From assembly GCA_030654805.1 (NCBI GenBank), contig JAURWR010000116.1, forward strand, positions 1 through 33,269: a DNA stretch of 33,269 nt, given 5' to 3'. A program made the position numbers and the translations under genes. Below are positions 1 to 7,042 of the stretch, one piece after another; position 1 is the stretch's first letter, and every line of letters starts with the position of its first letter. The notes beneath the pieces are model-generated. The model saw nothing but the letters and a program-made list of their open reading frames with translations, searched no databases and was not told the DNA's origin. The stretch comes from Burkholderiaceae bacterium (GTDB lineage Bacteria > Pseudomonadota > Gammaproteobacteria > Burkholderiales > Burkholderiaceae_C).

Positions 1-151
1 GCCGGCCGGCAAGCGCATGGGCCATGCCGGCGCGCTGATCTCCGGCGGCGCCGACACCGCCGATGCCAAGCTGGCGGTGATGGAAGCCAGCGGCTTCACC
101 GTGACGCGCAACCCGTCCGAGATGGCCAAGCTGCTCAAGAAGTTGCTCTGA
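1..151 (+). CDS. sucD: Succinyl-CoA ligase alpha subunit, C-terminal end (partial)
   Basis: Only the last 49 codons are in the window; the reading frame enters at base 2 and stops with TGA at 149-151. The visible residues contain GKRMGHAGALISGG followed by TADAKLAVMEASG and a Lys/Leu-rich end, the standard C-terminus of the ATP/GDP-forming succinyl-CoA synthetase alpha chain. That enzyme interconverts succinyl-CoA and succinate with substrate-level phosphorylation in the TCA cycle, in the cytoplasm, as a complex with SucC. sucC is expected just upstream, outside the window. The stop codon shares its A with the ATG of the P450 gene (TGATG), so translation of the two genes is probably coupled. 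Confidence 0.93.
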   Translation, partial: PAGKRMGHAGALISGGADTADAKLAVMEASGFTVTRNPSEMAKLLKKLL

Positions 152-1527
152 TGCCCGAGTCGCGCCGGGCCTCGGCGATCCACACGCCGCCGCCCGGCGC
201 ACCCCATGCCCGGGCGCTGCTCGGGCACGCCCTGCTCGACGCAGATTTCCTGCGCGATCCGTACCCGACCTACCGCGTTCTGCGCGAGGCTGAGCCGCTG
301 GTCTGGAGCGACGAGTTCTTCGGCGGCGCCTGGCTGATGTCGCGCCATGCCGATGTCGAGATGGTGCTGCGTGACACGCGCTTTTCAGCGCAGCGCGCCG
401 GTGGCTGGGTCATGCGCACCGAGGAGTCGCGTACCGAGTTGCGCGGCTTCCAGCGCCTGTTCGCCCGGGCGATGATCTTTCTCGATGCGCCTGACCACAC
501 CCGAGTTCGCCAGGTGCTCGCCACCGGCTTCCGGCCGTCTGACCTGCAACGGCTCACGCCGCGCATCGAACGGGCGGTCGCCGAACGTCTCGATGCGGCC
601 GACCCCGCACGCATCTTCGATTTCGTGGCCGCGCTCGCACGTCCGCTGCCCGCCCAGGTGATCGGCATGCTGATGGGCCTCGACGACGAGCCTTCCGACT
701 TCGTCGCATGGTCGGACGAGTTGGCGGTTTTCATCGGCGCTGCGGACCCGAGCCAGGCGCAGGCCCTGCGTGCCCAGGCCGCGCTGCTGGCGATGGCGCG
801 CTATTTCGAATCGTTGCTGGCGCGTCGCCGGGCCGCGCTCGATCGCGGCGGTGACGCACGCGATGACGTCATTGAGCGCCTGGTGCAGGCCGAGCGCTCT
901 GGCGCGATCCACGGCAGTGCCGAACTGATGGCGCAGTGCGTGATGTTGCTGTTCGCTGGCCATGAAACCACGCGCCACCTGCTGGCCAACGGACTGCGCT
1001 TGCTGCTGGCGCACCCCGATGCCTGGCACAGCCTGCGCCGCGACCCGGCCCTGCTGCCCGGTGCGGTGCGCGAACTGCTGCGCTATGACTGTCCGGTTCA
1101 GTACACCGGCCGTCGCGTGGTCACCGATCTCGAATTGCACGGGCAAAGCCTGCGTCGGGGCGACCTCGTGGTGGCGCTGATCGGCGCGGCCAACCGCGAC
1201 CCCGCCCGCCACGAGCGACCGGACGAACTGGACATCGAACGTCGCGCCGGCGCGCCGCTGGCCTTCGGCCTGGGTCCGCATGCGTGCATCGGTGCGGCAT
1301 TGACCCTGATGGAGGCGCAGACGGTCTTCGCGCAGGTGATCGGGCGCTGGCCCGACCTCGCGCTCGTGCCGCCGAGCGCTGCAGCCTGGACCGGCAATCC
1401 GCTGTACCGCGGCGTGACGGAACTGCACCTGCAGCCAGCCACGCTGCTGGCGGGTCAGCCAAGATCGGCGCCTACACTGCCGCCTCGATTCACTGAAGCT
1501 CACCCCGAAACCGCATGCAAGCCTTGA
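151..1527 (+). CDS. Cytochrome P450
   Basis: 458 residues, a typical soluble bacterial class I P450 with no membrane anchor. The I-helix oxygen-activation motif AGHETT is at residues 269-274, the K-helix ExxR at Glu308-Arg311 (ELLR), and the heme-thiolate loop FGLGPHACIG carries the ligand Cys379. All signature residues are present, so the enzyme should bind heme and be active. The substrate cannot be read from sequence; the overall pattern resembles CYP107-like bacterial hydroxylases (inference). No ferredoxin or reductase gene is nearby, so electrons must come from elsewhere. The start overlaps the sucD stop, and the last 13 bases overlap terC, so the gene sits inside a tight transcription unit. 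The last ~25 residues are Pro-rich and run into the terC start region. Confidence 0.95.
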   Translation: MPESRRASAIHTPPPGAPHARALLGHALLDADFLRDPYPTYRVLREAEPLVWSDEFFGGAWLMSRHADVEMVLRDTRFSAQRAGGWVMRTEESRTELRGFQRLFARAMIFLDAPDHTRVRQVLATGFRPSDLQRLTPRIERAVAERLDAADPARIFDFVAALARPLPAQVIGMLMGLDDEPSDFVAWSDELAVFIGAADPSQAQALRAQAALLAMARYFESLLARRRAALDRGGDARDDVIERLVQAERSGAIHGSAELMAQCVMLLFAGHETTRHLLANGLRLLLAHPDAWHSLRRDPALLPGAVRELLRYDCPVQYTGRRVVTDLELHGQSLRRGDLVVALIGAANRDPARHERPDELDIERRAGAPLAFGLGPHACIGAALTLMEAQTVFAQVIGRWPDLALVPPSAAAWTGNPLYRGVTELHLQPATLLAGQPRSAPTLPPRFTEAHPETACKP

Positions 1528-2237
1528 TGACCCCCGAGTTCTGGATCGCGGTCGGCCAGATCATCATGATCGACATCCTGCTCGGCGGCGACAACGCGGT
1601 GGTGATCGCACTGGCCTGTCGCAAGCTGCCACCAGCCCAGCGAACCAAGGGCATCCTGTGGGGCACCGCCGGTGCCATCGTGCTGCGGGTCATCCTGATC
1701 TTCTTCGCGTTGCAGCTGCTCGCGATCCCGTTCCTGAAGGTCGTCGGCGCGGTCCTGCTGCTGTGGATCGGTGTGAAGCTGCTGCTGCCCGAAGACGAGG
1801 ACGGGCATGCCCACGTCGAAGGCAGCGACCGGCTGTGGGGCGCCGTCAAGACCGTCATCGTGGCTGACTTGGTGATGAGCGTCGACAACGTCATCGCCAT
1901 CGCCGGTGCGGCCGAAACCGCCGGTGGCGATCACACGATGCCGCTGGTCATCTTCGGCCTGCTGGTCAGCATCCCGATCATCGTCTGGGGCAGCCAGCTG
2001 GTCATCAAGCTGATGGACCGATACCCCGCGATCATCACCTTCGGTGCGATGCTGCTGGGCTGGATCGCCGGCACGATGGCGGTCAGCGATCCCGCGTTGA
2101 TCAGCCCCGAGGTGTTGCCGCAGCTGCCCAAGCTGCCGGTGAACGATTGGCTCAAGTACGGCGCCGGCGTGGCCGGTGCGCTGCTGGTGCTGCTCATCGG
2201 CAAGACGTTACAGGCACCGCGCGAAGGCAGGGCCTGA
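1515..2237 (+). CDS. TerC-family integral membrane protein (YjbE/YkoY type)
   Basis: 240 residues, mostly hydrophobic, with about seven predicted transmembrane stretches and a charged cytoplasmic loop (LPEDEDGHAHVEGSD) in the middle. Two internal repeats each carry the family's acidic membrane motif: DILLGGDNAVVIALA near the N-terminus and DLVMSVDNVIAIAGA near the centre. TerC-family proteins are linked to metal-ion export, including manganese efflux and metalation of secreted enzymes, and to tellurite resistance. I infer metal transport at the inner membrane without naming the ion. The ATG lies 13 bases inside the P450 gene. The TGA at 2235-2237 overlaps the kinase ATG (TGATG), which suggests translational coupling on both sides. 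There is no room for a yybP-ykoY leader riboswitch. Confidence 0.92.
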   Translation: MQALMTPEFWIAVGQIIMIDILLGGDNAVVIALACRKLPPAQRTKGILWGTAGAIVLRVILIFFALQLLAIPFLKVVGAVLLLWIGVKLLLPEDEDGHAHVEGSDRLWGAVKTVIVADLVMSVDNVIAIAGAAETAGGDHTMPLVIFGLLVSIPIIVWGSQLVIKLMDRYPAIITFGAMLLGWIAGTMAVSDPALISPEVLPQLPKLPVNDWLKYGAGVAGALLVLLIGKTLQAPREGRA

Positions 2238-3571
2238 TGTCCTTCCTGACCAGTTCCGGTGTGGCGTTCCTCTTTGGCGGGCTGCTGGTTCTGGCCCTCG
2301 GTGCCTACTTGTTTCTCGGGTTGCCCCGGTTGTCGTCTGCCGTTGCCTGGGCGCTGACCGGGTCGCTGACGGCGTTGTTGGTCGCGTTTGCAGTCTCTAG
2401 CGCTTTCCTGGCGCCGGGGGCAGGCGCCTGGATCGCTGTGCTGCTGGCCGGTGCCGCAGCCTTGGTGGCGGGGCACGCGGGCTGGGCGCTGGGTCGTGTC
2501 GCTGGGCGCCGGACAGCCCCGACACTTCCGGCGACTGTGGCGCAGGCGGCAGCGCCCCCACCGCCACGCCCGCCGGTCTCGATGCCCGCGGCCACGGTTT
2601 CCACGGCGGCGGCCCCCGACCACACGACCCTCGGCCGATACCGGATCGAACGCCAGCTGGGTCGCGGCGCGATGGGCGCGGTGTACCTCGGGCGCGATCC
2701 GCAGATCGGCCGACAGGTCGCGATCAAGACGATGGCGCTGGCTTCGGAGTTCGAAGGCGCCGAACTCGTCGAGGCGCGCCAGCGTTTCTTCCGCGAGGCC
2801 GAAACCGCCGGCCGGTTGCAGCATCCCGACATCGTGACGATCTTCGACGCCGGTGAAGACCAGGATCTGGCCTACATCGCGATGGAATTCTTGCGCGGAC
2901 ACGACCTGCAACGCCACACGCAGTCGGCCCAGTTGCTGCCGCTGCCGCTGGTTGTTCACATTGGCGAGCGCGTGGCCAACGCGCTGGCGCATGCGCACAC
3001 CCAGGGTGTGGTGCACCGCGACGTCAAGCCCGCCAACGTGATGGTCGATCTGGTGAACGGTGTCGTGAAGGTCACCGATTTCGGCATCGCACGCATCACC
3101 GACTCCAGCCGCACGCGGACCGGCATGGTGCTCGGTACGCCGTCCTTCATGTCACCCGAGCAGATGTCCGGTCGTCGCGTCGACGGGCGCGCCGACCTGT
3201 ACTCGCTGGGCGTCATGCTGTTCCAGTTGCTGACCGGGCAGCTGCCGCATCGCGCCGAATCGATGGCCAAGCTGATGTATGCCATCGCCAATGAGCCGGC
3301 GCCCGATTTGCGCACGCTGCGCCCGGAGATTCCCGAAGCATTGGCGTTGCTGGTGGCCCGGGCGCTTTCCAAGCAGCCCGAAGCTCGCCATGCCGATGGC
3401 CGTCAGATGGCGGCGTCGCTGCGCGACGTGGCGGCCCTGTGGCCCGACAGCGCGCTGACCCTGGGTGGTGCGTCCGCCGCCGCGATCCAGTCCGAATCCC
3501 CCGATTCGGATGCTTTCGCAGCCACCGTGAGAATCCCCCGCACCGATCCAGGTCACAATTCCGACTTGTGA
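2237..3571 (+). CDS. Membrane-anchored Ser/Thr protein kinase (Hanks type)
   Basis: 444 residues from the ATG at 2237; an upstream in-frame start at 2147 would add 30 Arg-rich residues out of terC and is unlikely. Residues 5-90 form about three hydrophobic segments, followed by a Pro/Ala linker (90-128) and a complete kinase domain (about 134-400). The Gly-rich loop is GRGAMGAV (142-149), the ATP-binding Lys is in VAIK (Lys164), the catalytic loop is HRDVKPAN (260-267), DFG is at 281-283 and the P+1 region contains SPEQ. The kinase domain follows the membrane segments, the reverse of PknB-like kinases with extracellular C-terminal sensor domains. No PASTA repeats are present. The downstream PP2C phosphatase and FHA protein are the expected counter-enzyme and phospho-Thr reader. 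Confidence 0.95.
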   Translation: MSFLTSSGVAFLFGGLLVLALGAYLFLGLPRLSSAVAWALTGSLTALLVAFAVSSAFLAPGAGAWIAVLLAGAAALVAGHAGWALGRVAGRRTAPTLPATVAQAAAPPPPRPPVSMPAATVSTAAAPDHTTLGRYRIERQLGRGAMGAVYLGRDPQIGRQVAIKTMALASEFEGAELVEARQRFFREAETAGRLQHPDIVTIFDAGEDQDLAYIAMEFLRGHDLQRHTQSAQLLPLPLVVHIGERVANALAHAHTQGVVHRDVKPANVMVDLVNGVVKVTDFGIARITDSSRTRTGMVLGTPSFMSPEQMSGRRVDGRADLYSLGVMLFQLLTGQLPHRAESMAKLMYAIANEPAPDLRTLRPEIPEALALLVARALSKQPEARHADGRQMAASLRDVAALWPDSALTLGGASAAAIQSESPDSDAFAATVRIPRTDPGHNSDL

Positions 3572-3653
3572 TTGCCCTTGCGCGCGTCGCTGGCGGACCT
3601 CGGCGTTCGCGCTGACGCATCGCCCGTTCCTTGTTCGTGCCGGTCCGAAACTT

Positions 3654-4436
3654 ATGCCGTTCGAGTTTTTCAGCGCCACCGACACCGGCCGCGCGCGCAA
3701 CAACAACGAAGACTCCGTCGCCGTCGACCCCGGTTCATCGCTGGTCGTGCTGGCCGACGGGATGGGCGGCTACAACGCCGGCGAAGTGGCCAGCAACATG
3801 GCCACCTCGTTCATCCTCACCGAACTCGGCCGCTGGCTGACCGAGGCCTCGTCCAACGCCACCGATGCCGATGTCCGGCGCGCGATGGACATCTGCGTCG
3901 ACAACGCCAACCGCGCGATCTTCAATGCCGCCAACTCGAACCCGCAGTACGCCGGCATGGGCACGACGCTGGTGGTTGGCGTTTTCCGTGAGGGCCGGCT
4001 GCTGCTGGGCCATGTCGGCGACTCGCGCGGCTACCGCCTGCGTGCCGGCGAGTTCACGCGCATCACCCACGATCACTCGCTGCTTCAGGAGCAGATCGAC
4101 GCCGGCCTGATCACCGAAGAGCAGGCCGCGTTCTCGTCCAACAAGAACCTGGTCACGCGCGCGGTCGGTGTCGAGGACACGGTGATGCTCGAGACGCACC
4201 TGCACGACCTGCTGCCCGGCGACCTCGTGCTGCTGTGCTCCGACGGCCTGTCCGATATGCTCGACGACGAGCGCATCGGTGCGCTGCTGCAAACGTGCGA
4301 AAGCATCGAAACCGGCGCACGCACCCTGATCGCGGCGGCCAACGAAGCCGGCGGAAAAGATAACATCGCGGTCATTTTGGTGCGCGTTCAGGGTCCCGCC
4401 GGTGCCGCACGGTCCTGGTGGCCGTTCAAACGCTGA
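3654..4436 (+). CDS. PP2C-family Ser/Thr protein phosphatase (Stp/PstP type)
   Basis: 260 residues, the normal size of the bacterial single-domain PPM/PP2C phosphatases. Metal-binding and catalytic motifs occur in order: TGRARNNNEDS near the N-terminus, ADGMGG (Asp35-Gly36), GMGTTLVV, GHVGDSRGYRL, THDHS, CSDGLSDML and GGKDNIAV. The protein is cytoplasmic, with no signal peptide or membrane segment, and ends in a basic WWPFKR tail. It should remove phosphates placed by the adjacent kinase on itself or on the FHA protein. The gene begins 82 bp after the kinase stop and is followed by the FHA gene after 77 bp, so the three are probably co-transcribed. No strong Shine-Dalgarno sequence is visible before this ATG. 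Confidence 0.95.
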   Translation: MPFEFFSATDTGRARNNNEDSVAVDPGSSLVVLADGMGGYNAGEVASNMATSFILTELGRWLTEASSNATDADVRRAMDICVDNANRAIFNAANSNPQYAGMGTTLVVGVFREGRLLLGHVGDSRGYRLRAGEFTRITHDHSLLQEQIDAGLITEEQAAFSSNKNLVTRAVGVEDTVMLETHLHDLLPGDLVLLCSDGLSDMLDDERIGALLQTCESIETGARTLIAAANEAGGKDNIAVILVRVQGPAGAARSWWPFKR

Positions 4437-4513
4437 TCTCGACACCCGCTTCGTTTCAACCGCTCGAGCGGATGGTTTCCACCACGTAGACACAACAACA
4501 GACGAGGTCAAGC

Positions 4514-5167
4514 ATGGGCAAACTGGTGGTATCGCTCGATGGTGTGGTGATCAAGGAAGTGCAGGTCACCAAGGACAAGACCACCCTCGGCCGCCGTCCC
4601 TACAACGACATCGTGATCGACAACCTGGCTGTCAGCGGCGAACACGCCGTGTTGCAGATGCTGGGCGCCGACGTGTTCATCGAAGACCTGAACAGCACCA
4701 ACGGCACCTACATCAACGGCAAGGCCATCAAGAAGCAGCTGCTGGTGCACAACGACACCGTCGAGATCGGCAAGTACAAGATCAAGTACCTCGTGGCCGA
4801 TGGCACCGACTACGAGGCCACGCAGATCATGCGTCCGGCCTCGCATGCTGCGGCTGCTCCGGTGCAGCCGGGCCTTCAGCCCGCGTCCACGTTCGGCTCG
4901 CTGGGCGCCTCGGCGTCGATCAAGGTGCTCAACGGCGCCGCGGCCGGCCGCGAGGTTTCGCTGACCAAGGTCGTCACCACCATCGGCAAGCCCGGCGTGC
5001 AGGTGGCATCGATCACCAAGCGCCCCACCGGGTACGTGTTTGCGCACGTCGAAGGATCGGCCCGGCCCACGGTCAACGGCAATCCGCTGGTGACCGAGAC
5101 CACGCAGCTGAAGGATGGCGACGTGATCGAGCTGGCCGGCACCCAGATGCAGTTCATCAACCGCTAG
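4514..5167 (+). CDS. FHA-domain protein with a second, degenerate FHA-like domain
   Basis: 217 residues. The first FHA domain (about 20-95) has the conserved phosphothreonine pocket: GRR at 26-28, SGEH with Ser41 and His44, and NSTNGTYING with Asn60 and Asn63. A linker rich in Ala/Pro (about 100-135) leads to a second beta-rich domain (136-217) containing TTIGKPGVQVASITKRP and TVNGNPL, which resembles an FHA fold with a weaker pocket. FHA domains bind phospho-Thr peptides, so this is the likely reader or substrate for the upstream kinase/phosphatase pair. A good ribosome binding site (GAGG at 4503-4506) fixes the start. The upstream gap contains a 12-bp perfect palindrome (4460-4471), of unknown meaning. 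Confidence 0.93.
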   Translation: MGKLVVSLDGVVIKEVQVTKDKTTLGRRPYNDIVIDNLAVSGEHAVLQMLGADVFIEDLNSTNGTYINGKAIKKQLLVHNDTVEIGKYKIKYLVADGTDYEATQIMRPASHAAAAPVQPGLQPASTFGSLGASASIKVLNGAAAGREVSLTKVVTTIGKPGVQVASITKRPTGYVFAHVEGSARPTVNGNPLVTETTQLKDGDVIELAGTQMQFINR

Positions 5168-5473
5168 AAGCCGGCGCTTTCTGCTGCGCGAGCCGACCTG
5201 ACGGCTCCGGTGTTCACCGTACCTGGGTACGGTTCCGCTCCCTGACTTTGCAAGAACGGCCACCTCGGCCCGCGGGCGACGAAATCCTCTCGGCCTCTGG
5301 CATGCCTGCCGTGACGCTTTTCACGGCGTCGCCTGCCGGCTGATCGACCGGGGCCCGGGGGCACGGCAAACGAGACTTCCGCACCTTGTGGGCGTGATCG
5401 ACCAGCGGCAGCATCCACGACGCGCGATTCGCGTTCCTGGCTGCCTCCCCGTGTTCGTCTCCTCCTCCACACC
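5168..5473. other. 306-bp non-coding gap with three hairpin-forming palindromes
   Basis: No convincing gene is seen on either strand. The gap contains three separate inverted repeats: GAGCCG/CGGCTC (5190-5195 with 5202-5207), ACCGTACC/GGTACGGT (5216-5223 with 5226-5233, 2-nt loop) and GCCGTGA/TCACGGC (5308-5314 with 5321-5327, 6-nt loop). None is followed by a convincing T-run, although the last has TTT in its loop. The stretch may be a structured intergenic repeat or an mRNA-processing region between the FHA and phosphodiesterase genes. Confidence 0.5.
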
Positions 5474-6271
5474 ATGACCCTGCGCGTGCTCGGCTGTTCC
5501 GGCTCGATCGCGGCAGGGTGCAAGACCACGGCCTTCCTGCTCGACGACGACGTGTTGATCGACGCCGGCACCGGCGTCGGCGACCTGCCGCTCGACGCGC
5601 TGTCGCGCATCGATCACGTGCTGGTCAGCCACTCGCACCTCGATCACGTGCTGTCGATCGCGCTGCTGGCCGACAGCGTGATGCGCTCGCGCGTCGCGCA
5701 GGGCCGTGGGCCGATCCAGGTGCATGCGCTGCCTGAAACCCTGGCCGCCTTGCGCGACCACATCTTCAACGGCGTCATCTGGCCCGACTTCACCCGACTG
5801 CCCAGCGCCGACAACCCGGCGCTGCGTCTGGTGCCGTTCGCGGTCGGTGACGTGCTCACCGTCGGCGCGCGCTATCGACGCGTCGAGGTGTTGCCCGCCG
5901 CCCACACCGTGCCGGCCGTCGGCTTTGCCGTCGAAGGCGAACAGGCGGGCAACGGCGCGGGCTGGTGGGTCTACACCGGCGACACCGGCCCCAACCCGGC
6001 CCTGTGGCGGCGCCTGCGCACGATGAACGTGTCGCACCTGGTGATCGAAACCGCCTTCAGCGACGAAGAGCAGCATCTCGCCCAGATCAGCCGCCATCTG
6101 TGCCCCAGCGCGCTCGGTCGCGAACTGGCGCAACTGGCCGGTGGCGTCGATGTGCGCATCACCCACATCAAGCCCGGCGAGATGTCTGCGGTGATGGCCG
6201 AGATCGGCCGGCTCGACCTGCGGCATCGCGTGCAGGCGCTGGCCGTCGGAGCGGTCATGACGCTGGGCTGA
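5474..6271 (+). CDS. MBL-fold hydrolase, class II 3',5'-cyclic-nucleotide phosphodiesterase type
   Basis: 265 residues of metallo-beta-lactamase fold. The metal-binding motif HSHLDH is at 53-58 (His53, His55, Asp57, His58). A later GDTGPNPALW and an ITHIKPGE segment near the C-terminus supply the remaining Asp and His ligands typical of class II cAMP phosphodiesterases (PDE1/CpdP type) and of the related RNase Z fold. The N-terminus MTLRVLGCSGSIAAG and the Thr/Thr pair after it match the PDE class II group better than RNase Z. The predicted activity is hydrolysis of cAMP or another cyclic nucleotide in the cytoplasm. Substrate is inferred from family only. It follows the kinase-phosphatase-FHA genes on the same strand and is closed by a terminator at 6342-6362. 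No clear Shine-Dalgarno sequence precedes the ATG. Confidence 0.85.
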   Translation: MTLRVLGCSGSIAAGCKTTAFLLDDDVLIDAGTGVGDLPLDALSRIDHVLVSHSHLDHVLSIALLADSVMRSRVAQGRGPIQVHALPETLAALRDHIFNGVIWPDFTRLPSADNPALRLVPFAVGDVLTVGARYRRVEVLPAAHTVPAVGFAVEGEQAGNGAGWWVYTGDTGPNPALWRRLRTMNVSHLVIETAFSDEEQHLAQISRHLCPSALGRELAQLAGGVDVRITHIKPGEMSAVMAEIGRLDLRHRVQALAVGAVMTLG

Positions 6272-6341
6272 GCGGCAGCGCGCTCTGGCGCACAGCCTGG
6301 CCGACGCACGGCAAACCCGATCTGACAATTTCCGTCACCCC

Positions 6342-6362
6342 GGCGCCCGAGGCGCCATTTTT
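6342..6362 (+). terminator. Rho-independent terminator after the phosphodiesterase gene
   Basis: GGCGCC at 6342-6347, a three-base loop CGA, GGCGCC at 6351-6356, then ATTTTT. The stem is 6 GC pairs and is followed by a T-run on the plus strand. It lies 70 bp after the phosphodiesterase stop and just before the sigma-54 promoter of the pilin, so it should insulate pilin transcription from the signalling genes. Confidence 0.7.
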
Positions 6363-6430
6363 CTGCCACCCCAGGTGACCCTTTGTGTCGCCACAGCCGC
6401 TCGAATCGGCAGTATTCACGCCTGAACCCG

Positions 6431-6446
6431 TGGCACGCGGCCTGCA
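6431..6446 (+). promoter_or_regulatory. Sigma-54 (RpoN) promoter for the pilin gene
   Basis: TGGCACG at 6431-6437 and CTGCA at 6442-6446 match the -24/-12 consensus TGGCACG-N4-TTGCW at all but one position. The GG (6432-6433) and GC (6444-6445) dinucleotides are the required 12 bases apart. Transcription would start near 6457, giving a leader of about 34 nt that contains AAGGAG before the pilin ATG. Type IV major pilins are classically transcribed by RpoN with the PilS/PilR two-component system, which fits. Confidence 0.8.
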
Positions 6447-6490
6447 ACTACTCCTTCGTCTTCACCCCCCGATCCAACAAGGAGCTCACC

Positions 6491-6976
6491 ATGCAACGCC
6501 GCGTACAACAAGGTTTCACACTCATTGAATTGATGATCGTCGTCGCGATCATCGGCATCCTGGCCGCGGTCGCGCTGCCGGCTTATCAGGACTACACCCT
6601 GCGAGCCAAGGTGTCTGAAGTGGTGTTGGCGGGCTCGGCTTGCCGCACCACCATCACTGAAGTGATCCAGTCGAACTCCAGCGACGCGAACCCGGCAGCT
6701 GACACGTGGGGCTGCGAACAGAACCCCACTGAGGATGCGGCCAGCGCCCCGACCAAGTACGTCTTGTCTGTCAAGACCAGCGATGCTGGTGTGGTCACTA
6801 TCAAGGCGCGTGGCACGAATAACGTCGATATCGATGGAAAGACGATCACGCTGACCCCCTACTTGAACGACACCACTCCGATCGGAACCGCTGATGTCGG
6901 GGTCCCCGTTTACAAGTGGGTTTGCGCTCCTGGCGACATGCTCGCGAAGTTTCTGCCGGGTTCTTGCCGCGGCTGA
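6491..6976 (+). CDS. pilA: Type IVa major pilin (prepilin)
   Basis: 161 residues from the ATG at 6491, chosen because AAGGAG (6479-6484) sits just upstream and because it gives a normal 8-residue prepilin leader. An in-frame start at 6383 would place 36 extra residues before the leader. The PilD cleavage/N-methylation site is QQG/FTLIE with Glu at +5, followed by the long hydrophobic assembly helix. Four cysteines follow (51, 75, 145, 159); the last pair should close the C-terminal D-loop. The protein ends GSCRG, and a Ser beside the last Cys recalls the O-glycosylated C-terminal Ser of some Pseudomonas pilins (analogy only). It heads a module with two PglL-like ligases and a TfpX-like protein. 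It should be regulated by RpoN and closed by the terminator at 7000-7023. Confidence 0.95.
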   Translation: MQRRVQQGFTLIELMIVVAIIGILAAVALPAYQDYTLRAKVSEVVLAGSACRTTITEVIQSNSSDANPAADTWGCEQNPTEDAASAPTKYVLSVKTSDAGVVTIKARGTNNVDIDGKTITLTPYLNDTTPIGTADVGVPVYKWVCAPGDMLAKFLPGSCRG

Positions 6977-6999
6977 TGGAATCTTGATTTGATTCCCAG

Positions 7000-7023
7000 G
7001 GGCGGCCGGGAGGCCGCCCTTTT
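7000..7023 (+). terminator. Rho-independent terminator after pilA
   Basis: GGGCGGCC (7000-7007), loop GGGA, GGCCGCCC (7012-7019), followed by TTTT. The 8-bp all-GC stem begins 24 bp after the pilin stop and only 20 bp before the next ATG. It should make the pilin message abundant and discrete, with partial read-through into the ligase gene. Confidence 0.85.
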
Positions 7024-7042
7024 CTGTTTCTGGGCTTGCCGC

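Noticed and set aside
1400-1515. A yybP-ykoY manganese riboswitch before terC
   Set aside because: terC starts inside the P450 gene, so there is no leader, and no riboswitch-like structure is visible.
2237-5167. A type VI secretion (PpkA/PppA/Fha) locus
   Set aside because: No Tss, Hcp, VgrG or ClpV gene is present in the window; the trio is better called a stand-alone signalling module.
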